Assembly: GCA_047967505.1 (NCBI GenBank) | Contig: CM106539.1 | Direction: 5' to 3' (one strand) | Length of the DNA stretch: 64,000 bases | Source: Dipteris shenzhenensis | Taxonomy: Eukaryota; Polypodiophyta; Polypodiopsida; Gleicheniales | Shown: positions 43,400-56,744 of the stretch, piece by piece | Layout of the letters: every line of letters begins with the position of its first letter | How positions within the stretch are numbered: position 1 is the first letter of the stretch | The notes under the pieces: generated by a model | The model's database searches: none | The model's input: the letters and a program-made list of their open reading frames with translations, nothing else | What the model was told of the DNA's origin: nothing | Program-made: the position numbers and the translations under genes

Positions 43400-45975
43400 C
43401 AAAAAAACAAACATAAGCATAGGCATAGGCATAGGCATAGGCATAGGCATAGGCAAGAAGAAAGAAGAGGGAAAGGAAAGAAGAGGGAAAGAAGATGGAA
43501 AGGAAAGAAGAGGGAAAGGAAAGAGAAGAGGAAGAAAAGGGAAATAGAGAATAAGAGTTAGAGAGAATAAGCTCATGCTTATGCTTATGCGGAAATAGAG
43601 AATGAGAGAAGGGGAAAGAGATGAGGGGGAATGAGAGAGGCATAAGCATAAGCTTATGCAGAAATAGAGAATGAGCTTATGCGGAAATAGAGAATGAGAG
43701 AAGCATAAGCTCATGCTTATGCTTCTCTCATTCTCTATTTCCACATAAGCTCATGCATAAGCATAAGCATAAGCTTATGCGGAAATAGAGAATGAGCTTA
43801 TGCGGAAATAGAGAATGAGAGAATGAGCTTATGTTTCTCTCATTCTCTATTTCCGCATAAGCTCATGCATAAGCATAAGCTTATGCGGAAATAGAGAAAT
43901 AAAGGAGGGGGAAACTTAAGCATAAGCTCATGCTCATGCATGAGCATAAGCATAAGCATAAGCTCATGCTTATGCGAATGAGAGAAGGGGGAAATAGATG
44001 AGGGGGAATGAGAGAAGCATGAGCATATGCTTATGCGGAAACTTAAGCATGAGCATAAGCTTATGTGGAAACTTAAGCATAAGCTCATGCTCATGCATGA
44101 GCATAAGCTCATGCTTATGCTTATGCTTATGCAGAAATAGAGAATGAGCTTATGCGGAAATAGAGAATGAGTTTCCGCATAAGCTTCTCTCATTCTCTAT
44201 TTCCGCATAAGCTCATGTATAAGCATAAGCTCATGCATAAGCATAAGCTTATGCGGAAACTTAAGCATAAGCTCATGCTCATGCATGAGCATAAGCATGA
44301 GCTTATGCTTATGCTTATACTTAAGCATAAGCATAAGCATAAGCCCATGCTTATGCTTATGCGGAAATAGAGAATGAGCTTATGCGGAAATAGAGAATGA
44401 GTTTCCGCATAAGCTTCTCTCATTCTCTATTTTTGCATAAGCTCATGCATAAGCATAAGCTTATGCGGAAACTTAAGTATAAGCTCATGCTCATGCTTAT
44501 GCGGAAATAGAGAATGAGCTTATGCGGAAATAGAGAATGAGTTTCCGCATAAGCTTCTCTCATTCTCTATTTCCACATAAGCTCATGCATAAGCATAAGC
44601 TTATGCGAAAATAGAGAAATAAAGAAGGGGGAAACTTAAGCATAAGCTCATGCTCATGCATGAGCATGAGCATGAGCTTATGCTTAAGTTTCCCCCTTCT
44701 TTATTTCTCTATTTCCGCATAAGCTTATGCATAAGCATGAGCTTATGCTTATGCTTATGCTTAAGCATTAGCATAAGCATAAGCTCATGCTTATGCTCAT
44801 GCATGAGCATAAGCTTATGCAAAATAGAGAAGGGGGAAATAGAGAAGGGGAACGAGAATGAGCTTATGCTTCTCTCATTCTCTATTTCCGCATAAGCTCA
44901 TGCATAAGCATGAGCTTATGCGGAAATAGAGAATGAGAGAAGCATAGAGCTTATGCAGAAATAGAGAATGAGAGAAGCATAAGCATGAGCTTATGCTTCT
45001 CTCATTCTCTATTTCCACATAACCTCATGCATAAGCATAAGCTTATGCGGAAATAGGGAAATAAAGAAGGGGGAAACTTAAGCATAAGCTTATGCTCATG
45101 CATGAGCATAAGCTCATGCTTATGCTCAAGCATAAGCATGAGCTTATGCAAATGAGAGAAGGGGGAAAGAGAGAAGGGGGAACGAGATGAGGGGGAATGA
45201 GAGAAGCATAAGCATGAGCTTATGCGGAAATAGAGGAGAGAAGCATAAGCATGAGCTCATGCTCCTCTCATTCTCTATTTCCGCATAAGCTCATGCATAA
45301 GCATAAGCTTATGCGGAAATAGGGAAATAAAGAAGGGGGAAACTTAAGCATAAGCTCATGCTCATGCATGAGCATAAGCATGAGCTTATGCTTATGCATA
45401 AGCATAAGCATAAACTCATGCTTATGCTCATGCATGAGCATGAGCTTATGCGAATGAGAGAAGGGGGAAATAGAGAAGGGGGAACGAGATGAGGGGGAAT
45501 GAGAGAAGCATAAGCATGAGCTTATGCGGAAATAGAGAATGAGAGAAGCATAAGCTTCTCTCATTCTCTATTTTTGCATAAGCTCATGCTTATGCATAAG
45601 CTTATGTTGAAATAGAGAAATAAAGAAGGGGGAAACTTAAGCATAAGCTCATGCTCATGCATGAGCATAAGCATAAGCTCATGCTTATGCTCATGCATGA
45701 GCATGAGCTTATGCGAATGAGAGAAGGGGGAAATAGAGAAGGGGGAAAGAGAGAAGGGAGAATGAGAGAAGCATAAGCATAAGAGAATAAGAGGGAAAGG
45801 AAATAGAGAATAAGAGGGAAAGAAAAGAGAGAAGGGAAAAGAGATGAGGGGGAAATAGAGAAGGGGGAAAGAGAGAATAAGAGAAGAGGGAAAAAAGAGA
45901 AGGGGGAAAAAGGAGAAGGGGGAAAAAAGAGAATAAGAGAAGGGGGAAGAAGGAAAGAGTGGGAGGGGAAGAGAG
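43400..45975. repeat. Microsatellite spacer (C5)
   Basis: The longest spacer in the window, of C1/C3 type. A cassette of about 350-400 bp, from GAGCTTATGCGGAAATAGAG through AAAGAAGGGGGAAACTTAAG, recurs several times (for example near 43850, 44580, 45050, 45310 and 45610), so higher-order duplication has occurred. Confidence 0.85.
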
Positions 45976-45992
45976 GGTTCCTACACCCATCA

Positions 45993-46023
45993 CTGCAGCT
46001 AGCGCTTAAGGCGCTAGCTGTAG
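45993..46023. repeat. 31-bp palindrome (C5)
   Basis: Arms CTGCAGCTAGCGC and GCGCTAGCTGTAG, with one mismatch in the right arm. Confidence 0.85.
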
Positions 46024-46627
46024 GCCAATGCAAATAACAAAAATAATAAATGGAAAAAAGAGGAAGCACTTACCTGAAATAGTATGTCCCGCTCGGTGTA
46101 GTGGACTGGTCCTACAAAAGAGAGAAAACAATCCATTTTTTCAAATAAGATGTTAGTGGAAGGAGGAGATTACAAGAGCAACTTCTTGAAGGGAGGAGAT
46201 TGAGGAGACAACGAGAAAGAGAAGGAAGAGAAATACAAAAAAAAGAGGTGAGTTTTCTTTCTTTCTTGAAATCTCATTTTTTGTTTCAATCCTTTCAAAA
46301 CAAGCATGAAAACTAGTTTACAGGTTTAGCAATACAAGAAGAAACACTCACAAAACTAAAGCTAACAAACAAACAACCTACATTGTTGAAACAAACTCAC
46401 CTCTTGAAGAAACTTCCTTTCAAGAAACCAAAGAGGGAAAAGGATAGAGAGGGAGTACAAGAGGTAGGAGAAGGGTGAGGAGTGGAAAATAGAGTGGGAG
46501 GTTGCTTGGAATAGGTGGGAGGTCGTCGAAAATAGGTGGGAGGAGATTTTGGGTTGCTTACTTGAGAGATTAGGGAATAGTATGAACAAAACGCCGCCCG
46601 TTTAGCATTTCCGGTTTTAACCCACAC
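46024..46627. other. Conserved leader (C5)
   Basis: Reverse-orientation equivalent of 541-1205 in C1, with the same donor-like CTCACCTCTTGAAG on the minus strand. No ORF. Confidence 0.5.
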
Positions 46628-46732
46628 CGTCGCTATATAGCGACGCTTATTCGTCGCTATATAGCGACGTTTTTAATTAAAAACGTCGCTATATAGCGAC
46701 GGAATAGAGGAAAGCGTCGCTATATAGCGACG
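46628..46732. promoter_or_regulatory. Internal palindrome cluster upstream of C5 transposase
   Basis: Four perfect CGTCGCTATATAGCGACG copies lie at 46628-46645, 46652-46669, 46684-46701 and 46715-46732. TTTTTAATTAAAAA separates the second and third. This is the best-kept example of the cluster. Confidence 0.8.
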
Positions 46733-46797
46733 CTTACTGTCACTTTTTTTATGTGGCATTAAGAGAATCTCAAACATGCTATTTTATAACTGTTAAT

Positions 46798-49700
46798 ATG
46801 TCCTCTTCATGCTTATGTTGTGATTTTATAAGTGTAGATGGAAGGGACGAAAGCTCGTCCGATGATGCGCCAACGCCCGGGAGCATGAGGTGGCTTACGG
46901 AGAGGTTATACTGTCATTGCACTCATTGCAAGCGAGAAGTACGACATCAACGTCGTATTATCATGCGCCACTTGCGGATGTATGGGGAGGAGCCGGAACC
47001 AGTACCGCCCATTCGTGTTGCACATGTTGATGGATCATCGGTAAGTCAAAGCTATTTAAGTTCCCAATCTTATTGTATACCAGGAAATAGAAGATCTTAT
47101 ATTTACACGAAATCTTAAAACAGGATGAGGAGGGTGACGAGGGTACACATATACCTTCTCACTTTCAGCAAGAATATAGTCTCCCGGATGACGACGAAGG
47201 TATGGTCGACATGATGGATTCCATTTTTAGGGGCACTACATCCCACGTACACGTGATGTCAGAGTCTGAGGTCAAAATGCGAGAGTTGCAATCAACACAA
47301 TTGTACGAGGGTGCTAGGATGTCTAAACTATGTGCTTGTCTCTCAATCTTGAATCTACAAGTACAGTATGGGTGGTCGGATACAAGTGTCTCGGCCTTAA
47401 TGAGGTTAGCCCTTGCATTAATTTGACTCATTATTTGGATATTGTTTGTTTTGAGAATCATCATTTGGATACTGTCTTTGTCATAGGTTGCTCCAGAAGA
47501 TGTTGCTTGCACCAAATACCATGCCCGCATCAAGAGATGAAGCGAAAAAGATGCTAACAATGGTGGGTATGGATTATGATACCATCCATGCTTGCCGTAA
47601 TGATTGTATTCTCTTTCGTCGTGAGCATGGAGATTTGGCTAGTTGTCCAAAGTGTGGGGAACAACAATATAGAGATGACTTGCAAGGTGAGCGGATACCG
47701 GTAAAGGTCTTAAGACACTTTCCCATCATTGCAAGAATACAACACATGTTTCGATGCAAATCCATAGCGGAGTTGATGACATGGCATGCATCTCATTGGT
47801 CCACTGATCACACATTGAGGATTCCCACAGATTGTGCAGCTTGGAAGCACAGAGATAATCAGTGGCCGGACTTTGCGAGGGAGCCACGCAACTTACATCT
47901 TGGGCTAGCCATGGACGGCGTGAATCCTTTCAGGTTACGCTCGACATCTTGGTCGACATGGCCCATAGTCCTGGTGAATTACAATATCCCACCATGGCTA
48001 ACAATAAAAAAGGGACACCTCATGCTTGCACTACTTGTGCCAGGAAAGTACAAGGCAAAAAACATGGACGTGTACATGGCACCTTTGATAGAGGAGTTAC
48101 AGATATTATGGAGAGGAGTGCAGGTCTTTGATATTTCCAGAGCTCCTTGACATACCAATGATATTTTGGTTAGGGGTATCTTGATGTGGACCATGCATGA
48201 CTACCCAGGATATGGAGAGTGCGCAGGTACGTGGTTGTGTCTTTACATGTACAATGAGGGATTATGCTTTTTTAACTCTCTTTTGCACACATGTCTTGTA
48301 CTAACACATTCATGCACGCGTGCAGGACTTGTTACAAGTGGGTACCATGCTTGTCCTGTTTGTGGACCTGGCTCTGAAATCGCTTGCACGCTACTCCAAA
48401 CATATGAGGAAAAATGTTTATGAAGGTCATGCTCGATACCTTCCGCTCGACCATCTCGCATGTGGAGGTCAGCTTGATCCACCACCATCATATTTGAAGG
48501 CAAGTGATTGGATTCAAGCTTGGAGGGCGAATGGAGAGGAACCTCCTCCTGGTATAAAGAGGCTATCGATCTTTCACGAGCTTCCTTATTGGGGTCAGTT
48601 ACAAATCAATCATCTCTTGGATCCCATGCATATCTTCAAGAATGTGGGGGCTACTATTTGGGCACACTTGGTTGGTTCCAAGGACTCGAGAGGAGTGCGA
48701 GAAGACTTGCGTGCTATGAATAGGATGTCTCGTTTGCGGCCCCAAGTGCATGCTTCGGGAAAAGTTGTCCTCCCGAAAGCAACGTGGATCCTCTCTACGA
48801 GGGAGGAGGCAGCAGTCAAGGCAGACATTGCCTCTTTTCAAACACCGACAGGGTACATGCGTTGCTTGAAAGGAGCATTTTCAAAGGACAATAAGCTTAG
48901 TGGCCTCAAGTCCCATGATTGGCACAAGGTCTTACAGGTATTCTAAGTAGATTTAGTGTACCGATAATAGTGATGTGTTAGCGTAATTATTATTATGTTA
49001 TATTGTTGACATGACTTCATTGTTGCTTTGATAGTTCATCCTCCCAATTACAATAAAAGGGTGCTTACAAGAAGATGTTAGAAATGCTATATTCAAGATC
49101 TGTGGTATTGTGAGGTATGCTTACTATCAAATCACATTATGTATTTTCTTCATGGACATGTGAAATAGGTGGATATCTCAAAAATAGATCTCTATATCGA
49201 GCATTGAGAAGGCTAGGGTGGAATCCATTGAAGCGGTATGCTTGCTTGAGAAGCACTTTCCCTCGAGCATTATGACAACTCAAGTCCACTTGCTTGTGCA
49301 CATAGTTGATGAGGTGGCTATAGCAAGTACCGTTCATAGTCGATGGATGTTTTTTCTCGAGCGGTTTATGAAAACTTTAAAGGGGTTTGTAAGACAAAGA
49401 GCAAGACCAAAAGCAAGCATGGCAGAGGGATGGCTTGTGCAAGAGTCATTAGTATATATCATAGAGTTTCTTGCATCCACGGATCCTGATATGCCGCAAG
49501 CTTGGCACAACAAGGATGATGATCGCATCGTTGGCGAGGTTCCCCAAGGAAAAGGGATTGAAAGAAAGATGAGCGAAGAGCAAATGGAGAAATTCAATAA
49601 GTTTTGTATCCTCAATAGCCCTGAGATGCAGAAGTGGATTGAGAGATATGAAGTGGCCAAAGCAGAAAGAATAAATGCAAGGACGAGATTTAGAGTAATG

Positions 49701-50875
49701 TACAGGTGATGACAACCATATCCACGAGGTCTGGCTCTTCTCCCTACTCACATGTCACTTGATTGGCTACAACTGGCTCTACGTAAAGCCGAACGTGATG
49801 GAGAGACAATAAACGAGCGCGAGCGAGAGTTATCATCTGGATGTATGGTGCATGTAAGTTTCTTATCTCTTGACGTAATTAAGTAATTATTTGTGGCAAT
49901 ATATGCTATAAAATAGGTGCATCTTCATTGTTTTAATGATGCTCTTTTACAGTACAAAAAGTATAGTGCATTATGGTCATATGGACGACATTTTTGCGTG
50001 GAACGCATCGATTCAAAGAGAGTCACGTATGATTGTGGAGTCATGGCTAACTTCACACAAGATAGCCGAGCAAGTGCTTCGGATACCAATCTTCTCTCCT
50101 CACAGTTGGATTATTGTGGAACCATACGTGTGGAACCATACGCGACATCTATGAAATTGATTTCAGACGATTTACTATTTTCATTCTTGATGTAAAATGG
50201 TTTAGAACTACTTACAACGGTCCCCATGCGACAGTGAGAAAAGATAGTAGCGGTCTCTTTGCAATAGACTCCACCAAACATTGGACCAATGAAAGTGATA
50301 CTTTTGTTCTTCCCGAGCACTGTGAGAAGGTGCATACTAATGATTTAATTAGTCGAAGCTTTCGTTTTTAAAGTCCATTGATACATGTACTTGAGCATAA
50401 TTTCATATATATAATTGACAACATTTGGCACCCATCTTCAATATAGGTGGTTTTTCATCCGGATCGTTCTGATCCAAGATGGTGGTACGTGATCCAAGTT
50501 GCACCACGAAGTAAGCAAATTTTTGAAGATCGAGATGTGGATATGGAGATGCCACTACCAATGCCGGATCCAATTGATGAATCTAGCGAAGAAGATGTAG
50601 ATCACCATATGAGCCAAGAGGAAGATGCGCATAATGACATCGCACGGGAGGAGGATGGAGATCACGATATTGACGAAGAAGACAACAATCATCAAGATCA
50701 ATCACCACACTTAAGCTTTATTGAAAAAGATGATCAAATACTTTTAGGTGAACGTACGATGCTAGAGTACGATGATGATATAGAAGATCAACTCGGTATA
50801 GAGTTGGAAATAGACTTGCTTGGCGCCTTAGACTTGGCTCAAGATGAAACAGTTGATGTAAATGCTCTTATTTGA
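46798..50875 (+). pseudogene. C5 transposase, all eight exons, several lesions
   Basis: This copy gives the full gene model: 46838-47040, 47124-47404, 47487-48226, 48326-48937, 49035-49114, 49169-49853, 49953-50329 and 50447-50875, about 1,130 codons. Exon 1 has the CHCTHC finger. Exons 3-4 are Transposase_21 (LAMDGVNPF, HDYPGYGEC, CPVCG, INHLLDPMHIFKNV). Exon 6 is DUF4218 (VHLLVHIVDE, KTLKGFVRQRARP). Exons 7-8 are DUF4216 (DVKWFRTTYNGP, ESDTFVLPEHCE, WWYVIQVAPRSKQIFED) and an acidic tail. Lesions are a 4-bp loss just after the usual ATG (46838), though an upstream ATG at 46798 is in the right frame; TGA at 48148; a one-base gain near 48370; TAG near 49182; TGA TGA at 49707-49712; and a 14-bp tandem duplication (TGTGGAACCATACG) near 50120. 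Confidence 0.9.
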
Positions 50876-51210
50876 TTTTTCTCATCTCAAACTTGGACAT
50901 GAATATATGAGCTTCAAAGGCTTGATGTACATACTCTCATTTTTTTATTCTCTATGAGCTCAAACATGTATGAAAATTTAAAAAAATTTGTCATTGGAAA
51001 AAACTAACTTTTAAGGCCTATAAAAAAAAAAAACCTCTTTGTAAAAACGTCGCTATAATATTTTGTATCAGTGTCGCATATAGCGACTTTTGGCAACAGT
51101 CGCCATATAGCGACGATTTAGGAAACCCGCTTTTCGTACCGATGATTAACGCTAAGCGGACGCTAAACGTCGGTATGTAAACGTCGTAATAGGATCCGTG
51201 TGTAGTAGTG
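50876..51210. promoter_or_regulatory. Subterminal region B of C5
   Basis: Weak, decayed palindrome copies lie at 51047-51115. ACCGATGATTAACGC and GGACGCTAAACGTCGG follow, and the end reads AATAGGATCCGTGTGTAGTAGTG. The B end has fewer intact sites than the A end. Confidence 0.65.
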
Positions 51211-51835
51211 TATGTCTCCTTCTCTTATGCTTATGCTTATGCTTATGCATAAGACTCCTCTTATGCATAAGCATAAGAGAAGGAGACATATGCTCATGCT
51301 TATGCTTATGCATGAGCATAAGAACATGAGCATGAGAGAGGGAAAAGAGGGGGGAAAAGAGGAGAAGAGAGAAGAAGAGGGAAAGGAAAGAGAGATTGGA
51401 AAAGAGGAAAGGGGGAAAGAGGGAAAGAAAGAGAGAAGAAGAGGAAAAGTAAAGAGGGAAAAAGAGACATATGCTTATGCTTATGCATGAGCATATGTCT
51501 ACTTCTCTTATGCTCATGCATAAGCATAAGCATGAGCATATGTCTCCTTCTCTTATGCTTATGCTTATGCTTATGCATAAGAGGAGTCTTATGCATAAGC
51601 ATAAGCATAAGCATAAGAGAAGGAGACATATGCTCATGCTTATGCTTATGCATGAGCATAAGAGAAGGGGGAAAGAGAGAAGAAGAGGGAAAGGAAAGAG
51701 GAAAAAAGAGGGAAAGGGAGAAGAAGAGGAAAAGAGGGGAAAAGAGGGGGAAAGAGATTGAAAGATTGAAGGAGAGAAGAAGGAAAGGAGGGAAAGAAGA
51801 GGAGAGAAGAGGGAAAGAAGAGGAAAGAGAGGGGA
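51211..51835. repeat. Microsatellite spacer, right part (C4)
   Basis: The C4 spacer resumes after C5 with the same GAGCATATGTCTCCTTCTCT cassettes, ending in AAGAGGAAAGAGAGGGGAAG. Confidence 0.85.
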
Positions 51836-51858
51836 AGAGAGGGTTCCTACGCCCATCA

Positions 51859-51889
51859 CTGCAGCTAGCACTTAATGTGCTAGCTGCAG
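51859..51889. repeat. 31-bp palindrome (C4)
   Basis: Arms CTGCAGCTAGCAC and GTGCTAGCTGCAG pair perfectly. Relative to C1 both arms changed in step (GCGC to GCAC/GTGC), which keeps the pairing. Confidence 0.9.
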
Positions 51890-52497
51890 GCCAATGCAAA
51901 TAACAAAAATAACAAATGGAAAAAAGACGAAGCACTTACCTGGAATAGTATGTCCCGCTCGATGTTGTGGACTGGCCCTACAAAAGAGAGGAAACATACC
52001 ATTTTTCAAATAAGATGTTAGAGGAAGGAGGAGATTACAAAAGCAACTTCTCAAAAAGATTGGACTGAGGAGACAAGGAGAAAGACAAGGAAGAGAAATA
52101 CAAAAAAGACTAGAAGAGGTGAGTCTTCTTTCTTTCTTGAAATCTCATTTTTTGTTTCAATCCTTTGAAATCAAGCATGAAAACTAGTTTACACATTTAG
52201 CAATACAAGGAGAAGCACTCACAAAACGAAATCTAACAAAAAACCTACCTACATTGTTGAAAGAGACTCACCTCTTGAAAAACTTCCTTTCAAGAAACCA
52301 AAGAGGGAGAAGGGTGGACAGGGAGCACAAGAGCTAGGAGAAGGGTGAGGAGTGGAGAATAGAGTGGGAGGTCATAGGGAATAGGTGGGAGGTCGTCAGA
52401 AATAGGTGGGAGGAGAGATTGCCTTGCTTACAATAGAGATTAGAGAGTGCTAAAGAAAGCGCCGTGCGTCACGTCGCGTTTCGGTTTTAACCCACAA
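51890..52497. other. Conserved leader (C4)
   Basis: Equivalent to the C5 leader at 46024-46627 with moderate divergence. No ORF. Confidence 0.5.
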
Positions 52498-52602
52498 CGT
52501 CGCTATATAGCGACATTTTTTCGTTGCTATATAGCGACTCTTTTAATTAAAAACATCACTATATAGCAACGGAACAGAGCAAAACGTCACTATATAGCGA
52601 CG
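52498..52602. promoter_or_regulatory. Internal palindrome cluster upstream of C4 transposase
   Basis: Four sites at the same spacing as in C5, but each with one to three substitutions (for example CATCACTATATAGCAACG). Confidence 0.65.
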
Positions 52603-52707
52603 CTTTAAGACACTTTATGTTCTAAGTTAAAAAATAAGCTCATTGATGCTATTTTATAACTATTAATATATTTTCTTGCAACTTATGTTGTGATTTTATA
52701 AGTGTAG

Positions 52708-55700
52708 ATGGAAGGAACGAGTGGAAGCTCGTCCAATGATGCGCCAATGCCCGGGAGCACAAAGTGGCTTACGGAGAGGTTATATTGTCATTGCACTCAT
52801 TGCAAGTGAGAAGTATGACATCAACATCGTATTATCATGTTCCACTTGCAGGTGTATGGGGAGGAGCCCGAACCAGTACCCACCATTGGTGTTGCACATG
52901 TTGATGGATTATCGGTAAGTCAAAGCTATTTAAGTTCACGGTTAATATTGGATACTAGGAAATACAAGATCTTATATTTACACGAAATCTTAAAACAAGA
53001 TGAGGAGGCTAATGAGGGTACGCATATACCTTTACACTTTGAGCAAGACTATAGTCTCCCGGATGATGACGAGGGTATGGTCGACATGATGGATTCTATT
53101 TTTAGGGGCACTACATCCTATGTACACGTGATGTCAGAGTCTGAGGTCAAAATGCGAGAGTTGCAATCAACACAATTGTACGAGGGTGCTAGGATGTCTA
53201 AACTACGTGCTTGTCTCTCAATCTTGAATCTGCAAGTAAATTATGGGTGGTCGGATACAAGTGTCTCGGCCTTAATGAGGTTAGCTCTTGCATTAATTTG
53301 ACTCATTATTTGGATATTGTTTGTTTTGAGAATCATCATGTATGGATTAGTGTACCCAATCATCATTATTCAAAGCCTATGTATGTTTGAATTGTGCTAG
53401 GTTGCTCCAAAAGATGTTGCCTGCACTAAATACCATGCCCGCATCAAGAGATGAAGCGAAAAAGATGCTAACAATGGTGGGTATGGATTATGATACCATC
53501 CATGCTTGCCGTAATGATTGTATTCTCTTTCGTCGTGAGCATGGAGATTTGGCTAGTTGTCCAAAGTGTGGGGAACAATGATATAGAGATGACTTGCAGG
53601 GTGAGCGGATACCGGTAAAGGTCTTGAGACACTTTTCCATCATTGCAAGAATACAACACATGTTCCGATGCAAACCCATAGCGGAGTTGATGACATGGCA
53701 TGCATCTCATGCGAGGGAGCCACGCAACTTACATCTTGGGCTTGCCATGGATGGCGTGAATCCTTTCGAGTTACGCTCGACATCTTGGTCGACATGGCCC
53801 ATAGTCGTGGTGAATTACAATATCCCACCATGGCTAACAATAAAAAACGGACACCTCATGCTTGCACTACTTGTGCCAGGAAAGTACAAGGCAAAAAATA
53901 TGGACGTGTACATGGCACCTTTGATAGAGGAGTTACAGATCTTATGGAGAGGAGTGCGGGTCTTTGATATTTCCAGAGCTCCTAGACATACCAATGATAT
54001 TTTGGTCAGGGGTATCTTGATGTGGACCATGCATGACTACCCATGATATGGAGAGTGCGCAGGTACGTGGTTGTGTCTCTACATGTATAATATAGGATTA
54101 TGCTTTTATGACTCTCTTTCGCACGCATGTCTTATACTAACACATTCATGCACGCGTGCAGGACTTGTTACAAGTGGGTACCATGCTTGTCATATTTGTG
54201 GATTGGGTTTGAAATCGCTTGCACGCTACTCGAAACATATGAGGAAAAATGTTTATGAAGGTCATGCTCGATACCTTCTGCTCGATGATCTCGCACGTAG
54301 AGGTCAGCTTGATCCACCACCATCATATTTGAAGGCAGGCGACTGGATTCAAACTTGGAGGGTGAATGGAGAGGAACCTCCTCTTGGTATGAAGAGGCTA
54401 TCGATCTTTCACGAGCTTCCTTATTGGGGTCAGTTACAAATCAATCATCTCTTGGATCCCATGCATATCTTCAAGAATGTGGGGGCTACTATTTGGGCAC
54501 AGTTGGTTGGTTCCAAAGACTCGAGAGGAGTGCGAGAAGACTTGCGTGCTATGAATAGGATGTCTCCTTTGTGGCCCCAAGTGCATGCTTCGGGAAACGT
54601 TGTCCTCCCGAAAGCAACGTGGATCCTCTCTACAAGGGAGGAGGCAGCTGTCAAGGCAGACATTGCCTCTTTTCAAACACCGACAGGGTAGATGCATTGC
54701 TTGAAAGGAGCATTTTCAAAGGACAATAAGCTTAGTGGCCTCAAGTCCCATGATTGGCACAAGGTCTTATAGGTATTTTGAGTAGAATTAGTGTACCAAT
54801 AATCGTGATGCGTTAGCATAATTATGATTATGTTATATTGTTGACATGACTTCTTTGTTGCTTTGATAGTTCATCCTCCCAATTACAATAAAAGGGGGTG
54901 CTTACAAGAAGATGTTAGAAATGCTATATTCAAGATTTGTGGTATTGTGAGGTATGCTTACTATCAAATCGCATTGATTGCATTTTCTTCAATTTAAGCT
55001 GATTAATCTGTAGATTGATTATGAAAATATCTTACATGGACATGTGAAATAGGTGGATATCTCAAAAAGAGATCTCCATATCGAGCATCGAGAAGGCTAG
55101 GGTGGAATCCATCGAAGCCGTATGCTTGCTTGAGAAGCACTTTCCCTCGAGCATTATGACAACTCAAGTCCACTTGCTTGTGCACATAGTTGATGAGGTG
55201 GCTATTGCAGGTACCGTTCATAGTCGATGGATGTTTTTTCTCGAGCAGTTTATGAAAACTTTGAAGGGATTTGTAAGACAAAGAGCAAGACCAGAAGCAA
55301 GCATGGCAGAGGGATGGCTTGTGCAAGAGTCATTAGTATATATCACAGAGTTTCTTGCATCCACGGATCCGGATATGCTGCAAGCTTGGCACAACAAGGA
55401 TGATGATTGCATCGTTGGCGAGGTTCCCCAAGGAAAAGGGATTGAAAGAAAGATGAGCGAAGAGCAAATGGAGAAATTCAATAAGTTTTGTATCCTCAAT
55501 AGCCCTGAGATGCAGAAGTGGATTGAGAGATATGAAGTGGCCAAAGCAGAAAGAATAAATGCAAGTATGAGATTCAGAGTAATGTACAGGCGATTGCAAC
55601 CATATCCACAGGATCTGCTGGCTCTTCTTCCCACACATGTCACTTGATTGGCTACAACTGGCTCTACATAAAGCCGAACGCGATGGAGAGACAATAAACA

Positions 55701-56744
55701 AGTGCGAGCGAGAGTTATCATCTGGATGTATGGTGCATGTAAGTTTCTTACCTCTTGACATAATTAAGTAATTATTTGTGGCAATATACACTATAAAATA
55801 GATGCATCTTCATTGTGTTAATGATGCTCTTTTACAGTACAAAAAGTACAGTGCATTATGGTCATATGGATGACATTTTCACGTGGAATGCATTGATTCA
55901 AAGAGAGTCACGTATGATTGTGGAGTCATGGCTAACTTCACACAAGATAGCCGAGCAAGTGCTTCGGATACCAATCTTCTCTCCTTATAGTTGGATTATT
56001 ATGGAACCATGTGCGAAATCTATGAAGTTGATTTCAGACGATTTAGTATTTTCATTCTTGATGTAAAATGGTTTAGAACTATTTATAACGGTCCCCATGC
56101 ACCAGTGAGAAAAGATAGTAGCTGTTTCTTTGCAATAGACTCCACCAAACATTGGACCGATGAAAGTGATACTTTTGTTCTTCCCAAGCACTGTGAGTAG
56201 GTGCATACTAATGATTTAATTAATCGAAGCTTTCATTTTTAAAGATCCATTGATACATGTACTTGAGCATAATTTCTTATATATAATTGACGACATTTGG
56301 CACCCATCTTCAATATAGGTGGTTTTTCATCCGGATCGTTCTGATCTAAGATGGTGGTACGTGATCCAAGTTGCACCACGAAGTAAGCAAATTTTTGAAG
56401 ATAGAGATGTGGATATGGAGATGCCACTACCAATGCCGGATCTAATTGATCCGGATGAATCTAGCGAAGAAGATGAAGATCACAATATGAGCCAAGAGGA
56501 AGATGCGCATAATGACATCGCACGGGAGGAAGATGGAGATCACGATATTGAGGAAGAAGACAACGATCATCAAGAATCACCACACTTTATTGAAGAAGAT
56601 GATCGAGTACTTTTAGGTGAACGTACGATGCTAGAGTACGATGATGATATAGGAGATCACCTCGGTATAGAGTTGGAGATAGACTTGTTTGGCGCCTTAG
56701 ACTTGGCTCAAGATGAAACAGTTGATATAAATGCTCTTCATTGA
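52708..56744 (+). pseudogene. C4 transposase, eight exons, heavily decayed
   Basis: Exons are 52708-52914, about 53000-53279, 53401-54062, 54162-54772, 54870-54951, 55053-55738, 55838-56200 and 56319-56744. Exon 1 has TGA at 52807-52809 and 52816-52818, both CGA in C1. The exon 2 acceptor CAGG has become CAAG. Exon 3 has TGA at 53579-53581, a 78-bp in-frame loss after ASH, and TGA near 54045. Exon 4 has TAG near 54689, exon 5 a 2-bp gain, and exon 7 ends in a stop. Exon 8 stays open through its acidic tail. As the host of C5 it is older, which fits the heavier decay. Confidence 0.9.

Larger units (their letters stand above)
41275..51210 (+). mobile_element. CACTA transposon copy C5, complete, nested in C4
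   Basis: It is 9,936 bp from CACTACAAGGCATAGGCC at 41275 to GTGTAGTAGTG at 51210. The target duplication is TAT (41272-41274 and 51211-51213). Joining the flanks restores the C4 cassette word CATATGTCTCC. It is the youngest insertion in the window and shows the full C-family order: A end, TNPA-like gene (minus), spacer, palindrome, leader, motif cluster, transposase (plus), B end. Confidence 0.95.
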
